Of a DNA stretch of 64,000 nucleotides, positions 55,055 to 64,000 are shown piece after piece. Where the stretch lies: assembly GCA_030762175.1 (NCBI GenBank), contig CM060833.1:169832501-169896500 (forward strand). Direction: 5' to 3'. The translations under genes and the position numbers were made by a program. The DNA comes from Metallyticus violacea (lineage: Eukaryota; Arthropoda; Insecta; Mantodea; Metallyticidae). The notes beneath the pieces are model-generated. The model did no database searches. It worked only from the letters and a program-made list of their open reading frames with translations, and was not told the DNA's origin. The number at the start of each line of letters is the position of its first letter. Position 1 is the first letter of the stretch.

Positions 55055-55430
55055 CTTTATATTCTATTCCTTAATATTATGAGAGTTAAAACCAAGTTTG
55101 ATCAGCAAAAGTTGGTATAAAACAAGATCTGTTCTCCATCATTGCAGGGTGAATCTGTTATTTTTTTTCTCTATGTACATTAAATAATGCCAGTCTATTC
55201 AGTCTTTCTTCACTATGCAAGTTGCACAAATAAGTGTTATATTCCTTATGTATTATTCTTTAATATTAGGAGATTTAAAATTAAGTTTGACTTACCTTAG
55301 TTGTTATAAAACAAAATCCATTCTCTGTCATTGCAGAGTGAATCTGTTATTTGCTCTTTCCTATGTACATTAAGTAATGCAGGTCCATTCAGTCTTTCTT
55401 CACTATGTGAGTTACACAGTTAAGCTTACA
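55055..55430. repeat. Diverged tandem duplication, about 180-190 bp unit
   Basis: A block with ggtataaaacaagatctgtt, gcagggtgaatctgttattt and gtctattcagtctttcttc (55115-55215) recurs at 55300-55400 with many substitutions. Non-coding, next to the end of PLE E. Confidence 0.8.
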
Positions 55431-55574
55431 ATCTCTAGAGAATGGAAAAACTTCTTTCTGAACTTGCAGTGTCATGCATAGAGTTTTGAGAAGTCTGTGA
55501 ATATTTGGGAAGAAATTATAATGGCAAGCATTGGGACTCTCAATGACAGTTGAAGGAAGGCTTGTAAGTGTAAC
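55431..55574. other. Intron, nothing recognised
   Basis: Short spacer between the tandem repeat and the next insertion. Confidence 0.5.
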
Positions 55575-55587
55575 AAATTTATATTTT

Positions 55588-55718
55588 CTACACTAATGTA
55601 TTCAACAGTTCAGAGGTTTACTTAAGTAAGTGGAGTTAGTGTGAATATGTTGAATAATACATTAATGTAGAATGTATTACCCCTCCATTGTCTACAGCTT
55701 TGTAAGTACAATTTATTT
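55588..55718. mobile_element. Fold-back PLE-derived mini-element, family 1
   Basis: AAATTTATATTTT at 55575-55587 and 55719-55731 is a 13 bp TSD. The 131 bp insert mirrors ctacactaatgtattcaac against gttgaataatacattaatgt and keeps the family 1 end (ccattgtctacagctttgta). The ribozyme part is missing, so the joint lies outside it. Confidence 0.82.
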
Positions 55719-55956
55719 AAATTTATATTTTGTTTTTCAGAGTTCATACTCAGCCTTGATTAATCACTTATAAAACATCACTACATGAACCTCCAGCACC
55801 AAATTTAGGAACCAACATTGGAAGTGTGTGAATTGTGTTACTATGTAATTTAAACCTTTCAGACAGTTCATTTAACATGAAATCCACCTTAGAGATATTT
55901 CCTGATACAGTAATATTCCATTGGATCACTTTCTTTATAGTTTTACAGATTTATCT

Positions 55957-56218
55957 GCTTCTTGCCATTGAAGAACTTGCAGCAGTTCGAAATATAGCAA
56001 TTTCAAGTGTGACTCTTTCTCAGTGTTTTATCTTTATCTACTTTTATTATTAGTGTTAATATATATATATATGAAGAAGCTAGACTTGCTTCTTGCCATT
56101 GAAGAACTCGCAGTAGTTCGAAATATAGCAATTTCAAGTGTGACTCTTTCTCAGTGTTTTATCTTTATCTACTTTTATTATTAGTGTTAATTTATATATA
56201 TATGCAGTATAGCATTTA
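55957..56218. repeat. Tandem duplication, 131 bp unit
   Basis: gcttcttgccattgaagaac... starts at 55957 and again at 56088; the two units differ at only a few bases and each ends in a TA run. A recent local duplication, not coding. Confidence 0.88.
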
Positions 56219-56416
56219 CTATCAATTTACAACTTCAGAGAGAGAGAGTATAACCAAACCAAAAGCAATAGTTGTGAAGCTCATCATGAAAAAATTATAA
56301 TTAGGAATCACACACCTAAGAAAAGAAATAGTGAACTATTATGTTCAAAAAGAAACTTACATTTGAAATTAAAAATCATAACATTGTCTTATTATGGCAA
56401 TGATGATGAAGATGAT

Positions 56417-56693
56417 TTTTTTTTAATGGTGTTTAACCCCAATTTTACTACTGAGGAACCACAGGCAGTGAACACTGATGATACATGAAACAAAATGATA
56501 TATTAGGAAAGGGTTTTTTAAGGAAAGAAACATTCCAGGTCTAAGTTTAGGGTGCCTCCCTGACATTTGCCATTTATGAGGACTGAGGAAAACTGGAAAA
56601 AACCTGTCAGGGAAGACGGTCCTGGTGGGATTCAAACCCCAGACCTTCCGCTCATGAATCCATGCCTTAATGACCTCGGCCACCAGTGGTGGT
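56417..56693 (-). mobile_element. tRNA-derived SINE, family 1, with TSD
   Basis: Minus strand: head with GGTGGCCGAGGTCATTAAGG (A-box) at about 56685 and GGGGTTTGAATCCC (B-box) near 56635, body, then a poly-A tail (T run 56417-56425). ATGAAGATGAT at 56406-56416 and 56694-56704 is an 11 bp TSD. The head is Leu/Ser tRNA-like. Confidence 0.88.
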
Positions 56694-56704
56694 ATGAAGA
56701 TGAT

Positions 56705-57550
56705 GACAATGATGATATGATGATAGCAACAATGAAAACATACAGTTGCACAGACAATGATGGCTTATTATGGTAATTGTTAATGCTTAGCACTTCCAAA
56801 GGGGAGAGGCAGATTTGCACCTCTTGTCCTTCCTGCTGTTGGGTATTGATGAGTGTGGCTCTGTTAAGAACTGATGGTTTCATTATTAGTGAGGTCATTA
56901 TCAGTAGAAAAATGGAAACATTTTTTCCATTGTTGCACTTGCAATGCCAGTAATGAATTGTTTATTCATGCTTTAATTCTTGATTAAAATTTAAAGTATT
57001 TATAAACTAATGAAGGAAGGTGTGGGGGGCTTTAGCATGATGAGGGCCCCCCCTCCATTTGGGCTACACCACTGACTGTAATGGAAGTGTTCTTAGCAAA
57101 TCACATCAAAAACCTGGCTGATGTGTTGATGGACCACATTGTCGATTTGTGGAACAAGCAAATCAAGAATGTGTTCGAACTAGCTCATTCTGTGCTTTCT
57201 ACTTATATCATTTTGTGCTCATGCATATGATACACCTATGTTTTTGATCAATTGCACTGAAAACAGCAAGTGTTCAAGGTAAAACATATATAGTTCCATA
57301 AAGTATTTTGTACTTAAAATTATTATTTGAGGATTTTTGTTCAGAGTGTAGTGTGAGCATGCAGAAGAAATTTTGCTCAGTGTTCTATTATAAAGCTGTC
57401 TTCAGTCATTTCTCAGTTAAAGTATGGCAAAGGTATCAAAACTGAAGACATATTATTACTGCACTCACAAGTTGCAAGAGCTAGATAAGGAGAAATACAT
57501 ATTTAATTCTAATTGTACAGCTACCTGACATTCCAAATATTGCCAAATTC
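56705..57550. other. Intron, nothing recognised
   Basis: No confident feature. A GC-rich hairpin (ggggggctttagcatgatg then agggcccccc) lies at 57025-57052. Confidence 0.5.
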
Positions 57551-57559
57551 ACAGATTTG

Positions 57560-58010
57560 ACTCCATATATCTAGGTATGTGAATTCTTAAAAATATTCAC
57601 ACTCTTGTTATGAATAACCCCAGCATACACAGAAGATTGAAATTTGGTATGCAGTTGCTGCAAGCTGAAATATTCTTTTCAGACACAGAATATATGGATC
57701 AGTACAACCTTATTTTCAAGGATTTTATTGAAATATTGAATAGCTGGGATAACACTGAACTCATTCAAGCTTGTAACATTTAAATTATCACATATTAGTT
57801 CATTCACATTAATTATAAATTTCTTTGATGACCATTAATTTCTAAGACCACCTCAATCACTGAATCTAATGCACTAGGTTATTTCTTATGTGGTAATCTT
57901 AAAGATTAGTTTTATCAAAATAGTCCACAAATTATTGACAAACCAACATCTTCATTGAAACCTATGTTACTGATCACAGCATATTGCAGCAAACTGCCAA
58001 AATAACATGC
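57560..58010 (+). mobile_element. Tc1/mariner-type transposase remnant
   Basis: Across frames: N-P-x-I-H-R-R-L-K-F-G (57620), D-Q-Y-N-L-I-F-K-D-F and S-W-D-N-T-E-L-I-Q (57700-57770), then P-P-Q-S-L-N-L-M-H (57850) and Y-F-L-C-G-N-L-K-D-type sequence. This resembles the second half of the transposase in 41751-43053. The ck acceptor region follows. Confidence 0.55.
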
Positions 58011-58179
58011 AATGATGGTATGGACAAGTCTACAGGAAGAAGGTAATTTTTATATCTATTTTCAGTTCTTCCAGAGAACTTGCATGTTCATAGCTGCCAT
58101 TAGCAGAAATGTGATCACTTTTAAAACCAAACATTTTATATATAATTTTAAAGGCGCTCAATTTGGTTTGTGTTTGCAG

Positions 58180-58356
58180 GCTGCCCAAGCTTTGTGGATC
58201 ACAATTTTAAGGTTCACAGGTGATTTTCCTGAGCCACGATACCACACCATGGATAGGGACAACACTTCAGTCATGTCTAAGGTGACAGCCACACTTGGAA
58301 GGAACTTCATCCGTAGCAAGGAATTCCAGGAAGCTCAAATGATAGGAATGGATCCT
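58180..58356 (+). CDS. ck: ck exon: MyTH4 core
   Basis: 59 codons: [15 protein letters not shown] then [18 protein letters not shown] and Q-M-I-G-M-D-P. The W-x-I-L-R-F-x-G-D pattern is typical of MyTH4. Acceptor tttgcag ends at 58179; donor gtaagc starts at 58357. The segment Y-H-T-M-D-R-D-N looks slightly rearranged against ck (Y-H-T-A-M-D), a tolerated surface loop. Confidence 0.94.
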
Positions 58357-58631
58357 GTAAGCATCTCTTTATTTAATATTCTGTTTAAAAGCAAAACCAG
58401 CAGTGATGTCTGTTAGACTCCAGCACTTTGTGGAATAGTTTAAATATACTTTGCTGCAGCAGAGCAATATCCTAATGAGAACACTTTTGATTGGGGCTAC
58501 ATCCTGGACTTTCTCTTATCCTCTTAAAATAAAATTGAGTGGTGACAGTGACATTAATCAGTGGATGCTGAGTAATATTACTGTTTTAAATAGGGAGGGT
58601 AAAAAAAGCTGAAATAAGCATTTGTGTTTCA

Positions 58632-58810
58632 TTTAAGAACTTTCGAAAAATAAGACATTTTTAAAAAAGTTTGTTGGAACTCACACAGTGAAGGTTGTTA
58701 AATGTAAATTATATCTAATCTGTCGTCTAACGCAGTCTTATGCTTCACTTACTTTTAAATATGGTGGGACAGGTTTCGAAGAGACATCCTCTCAAGAAAT
58801 ATTTGGTGAT
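58632..58810 (-). mobile_element. PLE end-like element, family 7
   Basis: Shares ttaagaactttcgaaaaata and GTTGGAACTCACACAGTGAAG with 30907-30995. On the minus strand the far end reads GAGAGGAUGUCUCUUC-GAAAC, a hammerhead helix II and GAAAC half with the CUGANGA half cut away. Confidence 0.65.
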
Positions 58811-58879
58811 AACATCTTTGGTTTATATAGATACATGAAAAGTATATAGGGTGAGGATACATATGCTATATGTTGTAGT

Positions 58880-60300
58880 AAGAGAAGGACACCCCAAATC
58901 ACCAAAATCTTTTAATGCAATTCTAGAAACAGAAGTCATACCTAAACAATGGAAAACAGCACAATCTTTCTAGAGATAATATAAAGCAACTACAGAATTA
59001 TAAGCCTGAATGTCAAATATATACAAACTGTTTACAAAAATCTTAACTAGACTAATAACAATGATTCTGGATGAAAATCAACCACCAGAGCAAGTGTGTT
59101 TCCATACCATATTCAGCACAATAGATCATCTTCAAACTATAAACCAGCTGATAGAGAAAGTAGAGGAATTCCATCTAACACCATATCTCACCTTTATTAG
59201 CTATAATGGCTTCATCTCAGTCAAACATACAAGCATATTACATGTTCTGGCTGCTCAAGGAATAGAGGCAAAGTTCATATCCTACACAAAATCTATAGTC
59301 AAAATTTTGCAAAGGTAAAAACAGAAGGACAACCATTCCAACTAGAAAGAGGAGTTCACTAAGGCAATCCAATCTCTCCCAAACTCTTCACCTGTTTCAT
59401 GGAGCATATAATCAGGGAAATGAACAGGCATAATCATTTTGGAATCAATATAAATGGCAGTCGACTAACAAATCTATTCTAAGATTTGCCGATGATGTGA
59501 TCTTATTTGCCAAAACACTGAGAGCACTACAAACTATGATGGGGCAATTATGTGAGCTTAGCAGAAATGCAGGGCTCTCATTAAACAAACTGAAGACACA
59601 CTTAATTTGAAACAGACCTGAAACTCCAATAAAAATAGATGGACAACAGATTTCCTTCTAAGATAAAATGGATAAAGAAATACAAAGAAGGATCTCATTA
59701 ACCTGGAGAGCATTTTGGGCCCTTAAGTTTATACTGCTAGACCAACTACTAATGAAGAAAATCAGATTCCAGATGCTGGACATAATCAGTAACAGAAAAA
59801 CAAAACAACAAAATTCAAATATGCCAAAGAAAAATGCAATGCAAGATCCTGGGAATAGCTTTAATGGACAAAATACTACAGCATTTATCTTAGACAACAG
59901 ATATTGCACCAATAGCTACCAGAGTCAAATGGCAATGAGGTGGTCATCACGTCTCAAAAATGCAGGATAATAGATGGACCTACAAGATCTCCATATGGGA
60001 TCCCCAGATAGGAAAAAGGACACAAGGCAGATCCAGAAGAAAATGGACAGACCTCTTCGAGGAACATGCAGGTCCAGATTGTTCAAGAGTAGTAAGAGAA
60101 AGAGAAAAATGGAAATCTCTCAAGAAGCAACTAGTGCAGTGAGAAATGGAGTAACCAAAGTACAAATCAGAAAGAGTATCTTAAACAGCATATGAACAAT
60201 AGTGTGGAATAGCTCACCAAGTTAGGAAAAAATGAGCTTTCCTACTTGTTAGGAGGCCCTTGCCCATTAAGGGACACAATAGGCTACCTTTATCTTTATC
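58880..60300 (+). mobile_element. RTE-like non-LTR retrotransposon, 5' truncated and decayed
   Basis: Plus strand: N-I-Y-K-L-F-T-K-I-L-T-R-L-I (59013), S-T-I-D-H-L-Q-T-I-N-Q-L-I-E-K (59115), R-F-A-D-D-V-I-L-F-A-K-T (59478; intact FADD box), then R-I-S-L-T-W-R-A-F-W-A-L-K (59690) and R-R-K-W-T-D-L-F-E-E-H-A-G near 60035. The 3' end passes into tatctttatcttt near 60290. Frameshifts and stops throughout. It lies in the intron between the two MyTH4 exons. Confidence 0.78.
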
Positions 60301-60830
60301 TTTGTATGATTCAGAACAGGAGTTATAAAGTTGAAAGGAATAGGCAGAAAGATCAATATAGAAATATGTCCAGTGTGTGGAGAGAAGGACGATATCTGGC
60401 ATAGTTTATTATAATGTAAAGAAACTAAATTTTTGAGAAAGAAACTACATTTGGAGAAATGGAGTAATATTCCAACAGAAGTCATTTGGATTAAGATATT
60501 TAATTTAAGTGCAGAGAAAAAACAAAAATAAAATAGAAATTATTTAGGAAAAGTGAGAAAGAAAGAGTTGAGGGTCATCCATAAACAAGTTAAAGAAATT
60601 AAATATGCAGAAAATTATTAAAAATGATGGTTTTAATTATGTGCAAATTTTGATAATTGCAATAATGTGAATATTGGATCAATAATAAAATCAGCATGTC
60701 TGTAGAAACATTTATCACTAATAAATACAAATAGAATAGGGTGATAAATTGACTGTATAATTTTGTATATTATATTTTACTTTGTATTTATTATACTGAA
60801 TATTGAATAAATGTATTCATTCATACAAAG
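60240..60830 (+). mobile_element. LINE 3' end with CCHC knuckle, up to exon acceptor
   Basis: 60310-60420 reads L-K-G-I-G-R-K-I-N-I-E-I-C-P-V-C-G-E-K-D-D-I-W-H, a zinc knuckle as at 35600. The AT-rich 3' UTR extends to about 60825, directly against the ck acceptor at 60830. Confidence 0.65.
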
Positions 60831-61048
60831 GAAATGTTCCTGAAACAGAAACCTCGTTCAATTCGGCACAAGCTAGTGTCATTGACATTGAAACGTAAGA
60901 ATAAACTGGGAGAAGATGTGAGGCGGAGGTTGCAGGATGATGAATATACTGCTGACAGTTACCAAACTTGGCTTGAATCTCGTCCCACATCTAACTTAGA
61001 GAAGCTGCATTTCATCATTGGGCATGGCATACTCAGGGCAGAACTCAG
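60831..61048 (+). CDS. ck: ck exon: MyTH4 second half
   Basis: 72 codons plus two bases: [15 protein letters not shown] then [16 protein letters not shown] and [19 protein letters not shown]. Donor gtaggt starts at 61049. The acceptor, atacaaag ending at 60830, is weak: A at -3 and an A-rich tract that appears to be the 3' tail of a retrotransposon. The following exon (R-D-E-I-Y-C-Q in ck) does not appear before 64000. Confidence 0.93.
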
Positions 61049-61890
61049 GTAGGTGCAGTTTCACTACTGTTAAAATACAACTCACAAATACTTATCCTAA
61101 TACAAGGTGATCAGAATAATATAGTCAATATTGAAATCACACCAGCTCAAGTAAATCAGTCATATAAATTTAATGAAAATGAAGGTATGTACTTTACTGG
61201 TAGTAGGATCATTTGGATTTAGATAGTTTTACTAAATACATATGACATGATGATAAATTAATTTCTGTAACATCATTAATTGTTAAATTTGTATCTTGTT
61301 AATTAATAATTGAATCAATATATTTCAAAGTTCTTTTGACACTTCATTAGTACAAAATAAGATTTGAAAGCATGTAGTTATCATTCTCTCTTATTTTTTT
61401 TACTGTTGTGACATTTGTTTTCTTTTCCTGCCATCTAGGATAAGGGATAAATGAATTCCATTTTCAATGATAATCATTGGATAAAGAGTTGTAAAGTTTG
61501 TTTTGAAACAGCTGGTGTGCATGGTTCTCAGGTAGATTGTGCACTGGCATCTAACATTATCATGATGATAGATAGTTTTGCTTTTGCCACCAAAAGCCAT
61601 TATGTGTTGTGTCAAATATGACAAATTAAATTCATTATTGCACCAAATTTGAATTTTGTGAAATGATGCAATTTTTACATGCAGAAGGCTTAAAATCAAT
61701 AAGATTCATTGATGTTAGTGATATATGGTTAGAATTACATGTTATGAAGTCAAATATATGAGTACATAGAAAAATTAAAAAATGTCATTACTTGCCTTAA
61801 AGATGCTCCTTAGTCTGGCCATCTTACTAATGTTATGAATTCTGGCACAAGTCAAGCCTTTGGAAACCTGATCTGTAAGAATTAATCTGT
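61049..61890. other. Intron, nothing confident
   Basis: A 99-codon minus-strand frame at 61400-61699 has no clear motif. The rest is AT-rich. Confidence 0.45.
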
Positions 61891-61899
61891 TAATTTAAA

Positions 61900-62180
61900 A
61901 AAAGTGACTGCAACAATAAATCAAGTAATGGATCAGCATATGAGGTCTTTCATAATGAGCTGGACTAAAGGTAGTATGGCCTCAACTTCTCACTTTGGAA
62001 ATGAAAGAAAATTATGTAGTTGTTTTCTAAATGCTCCTGAATCAATAGGAGTATTAAGGAGAAGCATTTCTGATCAGATAATAACCACTAATGAAATTTG
62101 GGTGCACTATTTTGTACATTCTAAAACGAAACAAAATATGAGCAGAATCTCAAAGCATCAATTTATCTGAGTTTCTGTTT
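61900..62180 (+). mobile_element. mariner transposase middle fragment
   Basis: R-S-I-S-D-Q-I-I-T-T-N-E-I-W-V-H-Y-F resembles the I-x-T-x-D-E-T-W-V-H-H motif (first Asp now N), followed by S-K-T-K-Q-N-M. Upstream D-Q-H-M-R-S-F is less certain. Confidence 0.6.
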
Positions 62181-62950
62181 TGCTGAGCACTTGATTCACA
62201 ACATGTCTCTGGATGTAGTTTTAATAGCCTATAGCCTCATTCTGTCATTACCAGTCACAGCGAGTTCTCCATATTAAATGTTTGCTGATAGTTGTGCAGT
62301 TTAAAGCATCTAGCAATGAGAGCTACCAAAGCTGAATCCTACCCATGTATAAACTTTCCAATTGCAAAGGCTTATTTGAATTTTAAGGCATTTATGCCCA
62401 CAAACAAACAAAGCAAAGTAATCTTTGTTTTCAATATAAATAGGAAAATATTAGTTATTTTGAAAATGAAGATGATTAATTTACATTTTCGTATTTCAGT
62501 ATAAATGCCATAAAATTCAAATATATGTTGTCTATTAAAATATATTTGATTGGTATATTTAAATATCAATTTTAATTGAAAAATCTAACAAACAAAAGAT
62601 TAAGCATTATGGATATTTTAACCTATGTAGTTTTACTTTACACTTGCTCAGCCATCAGAGACATAGTCCGAGGAAAAACACATTTCCTGATTATGACATA
62701 ATTTAAACATGAACTGAAGGCAGTATAATGAACCCAGCAACAGTGCGTGCTACCATTTTTTCTAAATTGTTTATGATTTTTGGCCATTGCTAATTTTTTT
62801 TTGTCTCAGAAAATACCAGTGAATAAACAAAGCCTGTAATGACATCATAACAATTTTCCAAGGCCAAAGAAAGCACACATACAGCCATTTAAAAGAAAAG
62901 TGATGCTGACAATCTTTTGGGAAAAGAGGATAATTACGATATGGTGAATA
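62181..62950. other. Intron, nothing recognised
   Basis: No supported feature between two mariner fragments; it may itself be an insertion separating them. Confidence 0.45.
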
Positions 62951-62954
62951 AAAA

Positions 62955-63295
62955 AAATGACCAATAGCAAAACCATTTGAAGTCAGCTGTCAGTGACAAG
63001 TCTCCTGTCAAAAGAATGTCCATCTCCAGCAATACAATTACAGGCTTTCAATAGTAAATGTCACCATGATACTGTTGTAAGACAGGAAGACTAAGGTCAT
63101 GCCACACCCTTCTAATTCCCCAGAGCTAGGACTGTTAATTTTCATCTTTTGGGCCAATAAAAGAGTCCCTGCAGTTTGGTAAATGCCGTTCTGATGCTGG
63201 TATTCTATCTGTGATAAATAAGTGGCTCAGGGACAAGCAATAAGTCAAGCAGCTGTTTTTCCATTGGTGCAAATGCACTGGTACAGAGAATTATA
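62955..63295 (+). mobile_element. mariner transposase C-terminal fragment
   Basis: 63140-63240 reads G-P-I-K-E-S-L-Q-F-G-K-C-R-S-D-A-G and I-N-K-W-L-R-D-K-Q, matching the L-K-E-x-L-x-G-x-x-F-x-S-D-x-E...W-L motif of the mariner C-terminus. Confidence 0.6.
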
Positions 63296-64000
63296 AGTAT
63301 GTACCTTATTTATTTTCTCAGTAAACACAATACTGTATGCTGTATACTTTTTCCAGTTATTTTGTGATCATTCTTTCTATCTTGTGCAGTGAAGCATTTC
63401 ATAACTTAAAAGAAGATGCCAATGCTTTGCTCATCTTATGATGACCTTGATGGGCAAAATGTTGTTAACTCTAATTTCTTTCCTTTTGCAAATAAATATG
63501 TATTATTAATTGTCATGTATTGTCATGGGCCTAAGGCCAGCTAGGAGAACATAACTCAAACAGTAGAGCTGAATTTAACTAGTTATTTATTTTATAATTT
63601 TGATTACAATTATTTGTGAAGCTAATGGGGTAAAGATTAATGTACTACCATCTTTCTCTTATCTTTGGAGAGTTGTTTCGGACACAGCTAGGTGTCAGAG
63701 GTGTTCCTGGAAGCCTAGCCTGAAAATGTATGTTTTACATTCAGTGTTGCTTCTGCACACACAACACTCCTAGCTTCTAATACCAATTAGCTAGAGAGAC
63801 AACCTAACAGGACATGCCTTGCCCTTAAATAAAACTTGGAATTCTTAGAGGAGTCCGAGGGTTACAGTTTCATCCTTATCATATATGGGGGCTTACACTA
63901 TAATTTTGAATGTACAGTAGCCAATGATAGTAAAGAACAGAGGTGACAAGCATAGTCAATATGTGCCATGATTTACTGTAACTAACCAGAAGCGTGAACT
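63296..64000. other. Intron to window end, nothing recognised
   Basis: No ck exon and no confident repeat; a more GC-balanced block at 63520-63860 could be an unidentified element. Confidence 0.45.

Larger units (their letters stand above)
2405..61048 (+). other. ck: Myosin VIIa gene (ck-like), 13 internal exons
   Basis: Thirteen exons joined in phase give an open frame of 2330 nt (about 776 residues). The order is switch II and relay region, lower 50K, converter, IQ repeats, charged single-helix segment, acidic linker and the start of the first MyTH4 domain, which is the class VII layout. Similarity to Drosophila crinkled is very high along the motor, IQ and MyTH4 parts, so I prefer ck over the second insect class VII myosin (Myo28B1). 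Known family role: actin-based motor of bristles, hairs and hearing-organ cells. The 5' motor exons and the rest of MyTH4-FERM, SH3 and the second MyTH4-FERM lie outside the window. Introns are 1.0-11.2 kb and hold nearly all the transposable elements. Confidence 0.95.

Noticed and set aside
56632..56690. Functional tRNA Leu/Ser gene on the minus strand
   Set aside because: Acceptor stem and variable arm do not fold, and the sequence continues into a repeated SINE body with poly-A and TSD.
61400..61699. 99-codon minus-strand frame with possible transposase flavour
   Set aside because: No catalytic or C-terminal motif in the right order; I could not support a family.
63520..63860. Possible solo LTR
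   Set aside because: No TG...CA ends or TSD could be identified.

Overview
This window is animal, almost certainly insect, nuclear DNA. Thirteen phase-compatible exons with GT/AG borders, all on the + strand, encode about 776 residues of a class VII unconventional myosin closely resembling Drosophila crinkled (ck, myosin VIIa). They run from upper-50K motor sequence just before switch II, through the converter, IQ repeats and charged helix, into the first MyTH4 domain. Both ends of the gene lie outside the window. Exons make up about 3.6% of the sequence; introns reach 11.2 kb. I cannot name the insect order.

The introns are built largely from transposable elements. The dominant class is Penelope-like retroelements (PLEs) with a reverse transcriptase and a C-terminal GIY-YIG endonuclease. 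They occur as 2-3 kb insertions (8489-11023; 26761-29060 nested in 26119-30715; the large palindrome 51224-54111 nested in an older copy at 50190-55032) and as 70-260 bp fold-back derivatives. I read 9-14 bp target-site duplications (TSDs) around fifteen of these insertions. Most of their ends carry a hammerhead-ribozyme-like core (CUGANGA, six-pair hairpin, GAAAC, self-complementary stem III), with one extra U after CUGANGA in every family.

Other layers are: non-LTR retrotransposon fragments (RNase H-bearing I-group type at 1-1760 and 17880-18570; a type with a CCHC knuckle near its 3' end at 14640-15400, 34560-36060, 38400-39580 and 60240-60830; an RTE-like copy at 58880-60300; a 3' end with a GAT-repeat tail at 47398-47830); many decayed mariner/Tc1 transposases, one with 85-bp inverted repeats; two tRNA-derived SINE families; microsatellites; and several short tandem duplications.

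Region by region: 1-2404 intron with LINE and SINE; 2405-25783 motor and converter exons; 25784-32434 PLE nest; 32435-37976 IQ exons separated by mariner and LINE debris; 40439-46965 charged helix and linker; 46966-58179 the largest intron, with the palindromic PLE; 58180-61048 MyTH4 exons; 61049-64000 intron with mariner debris. The most interesting signal is the set of ribozyme-bearing PLE ends. In two families the ORF stop codon lies inside the ribozyme core, and several ribozymes are sense to the host pre-mRNA.
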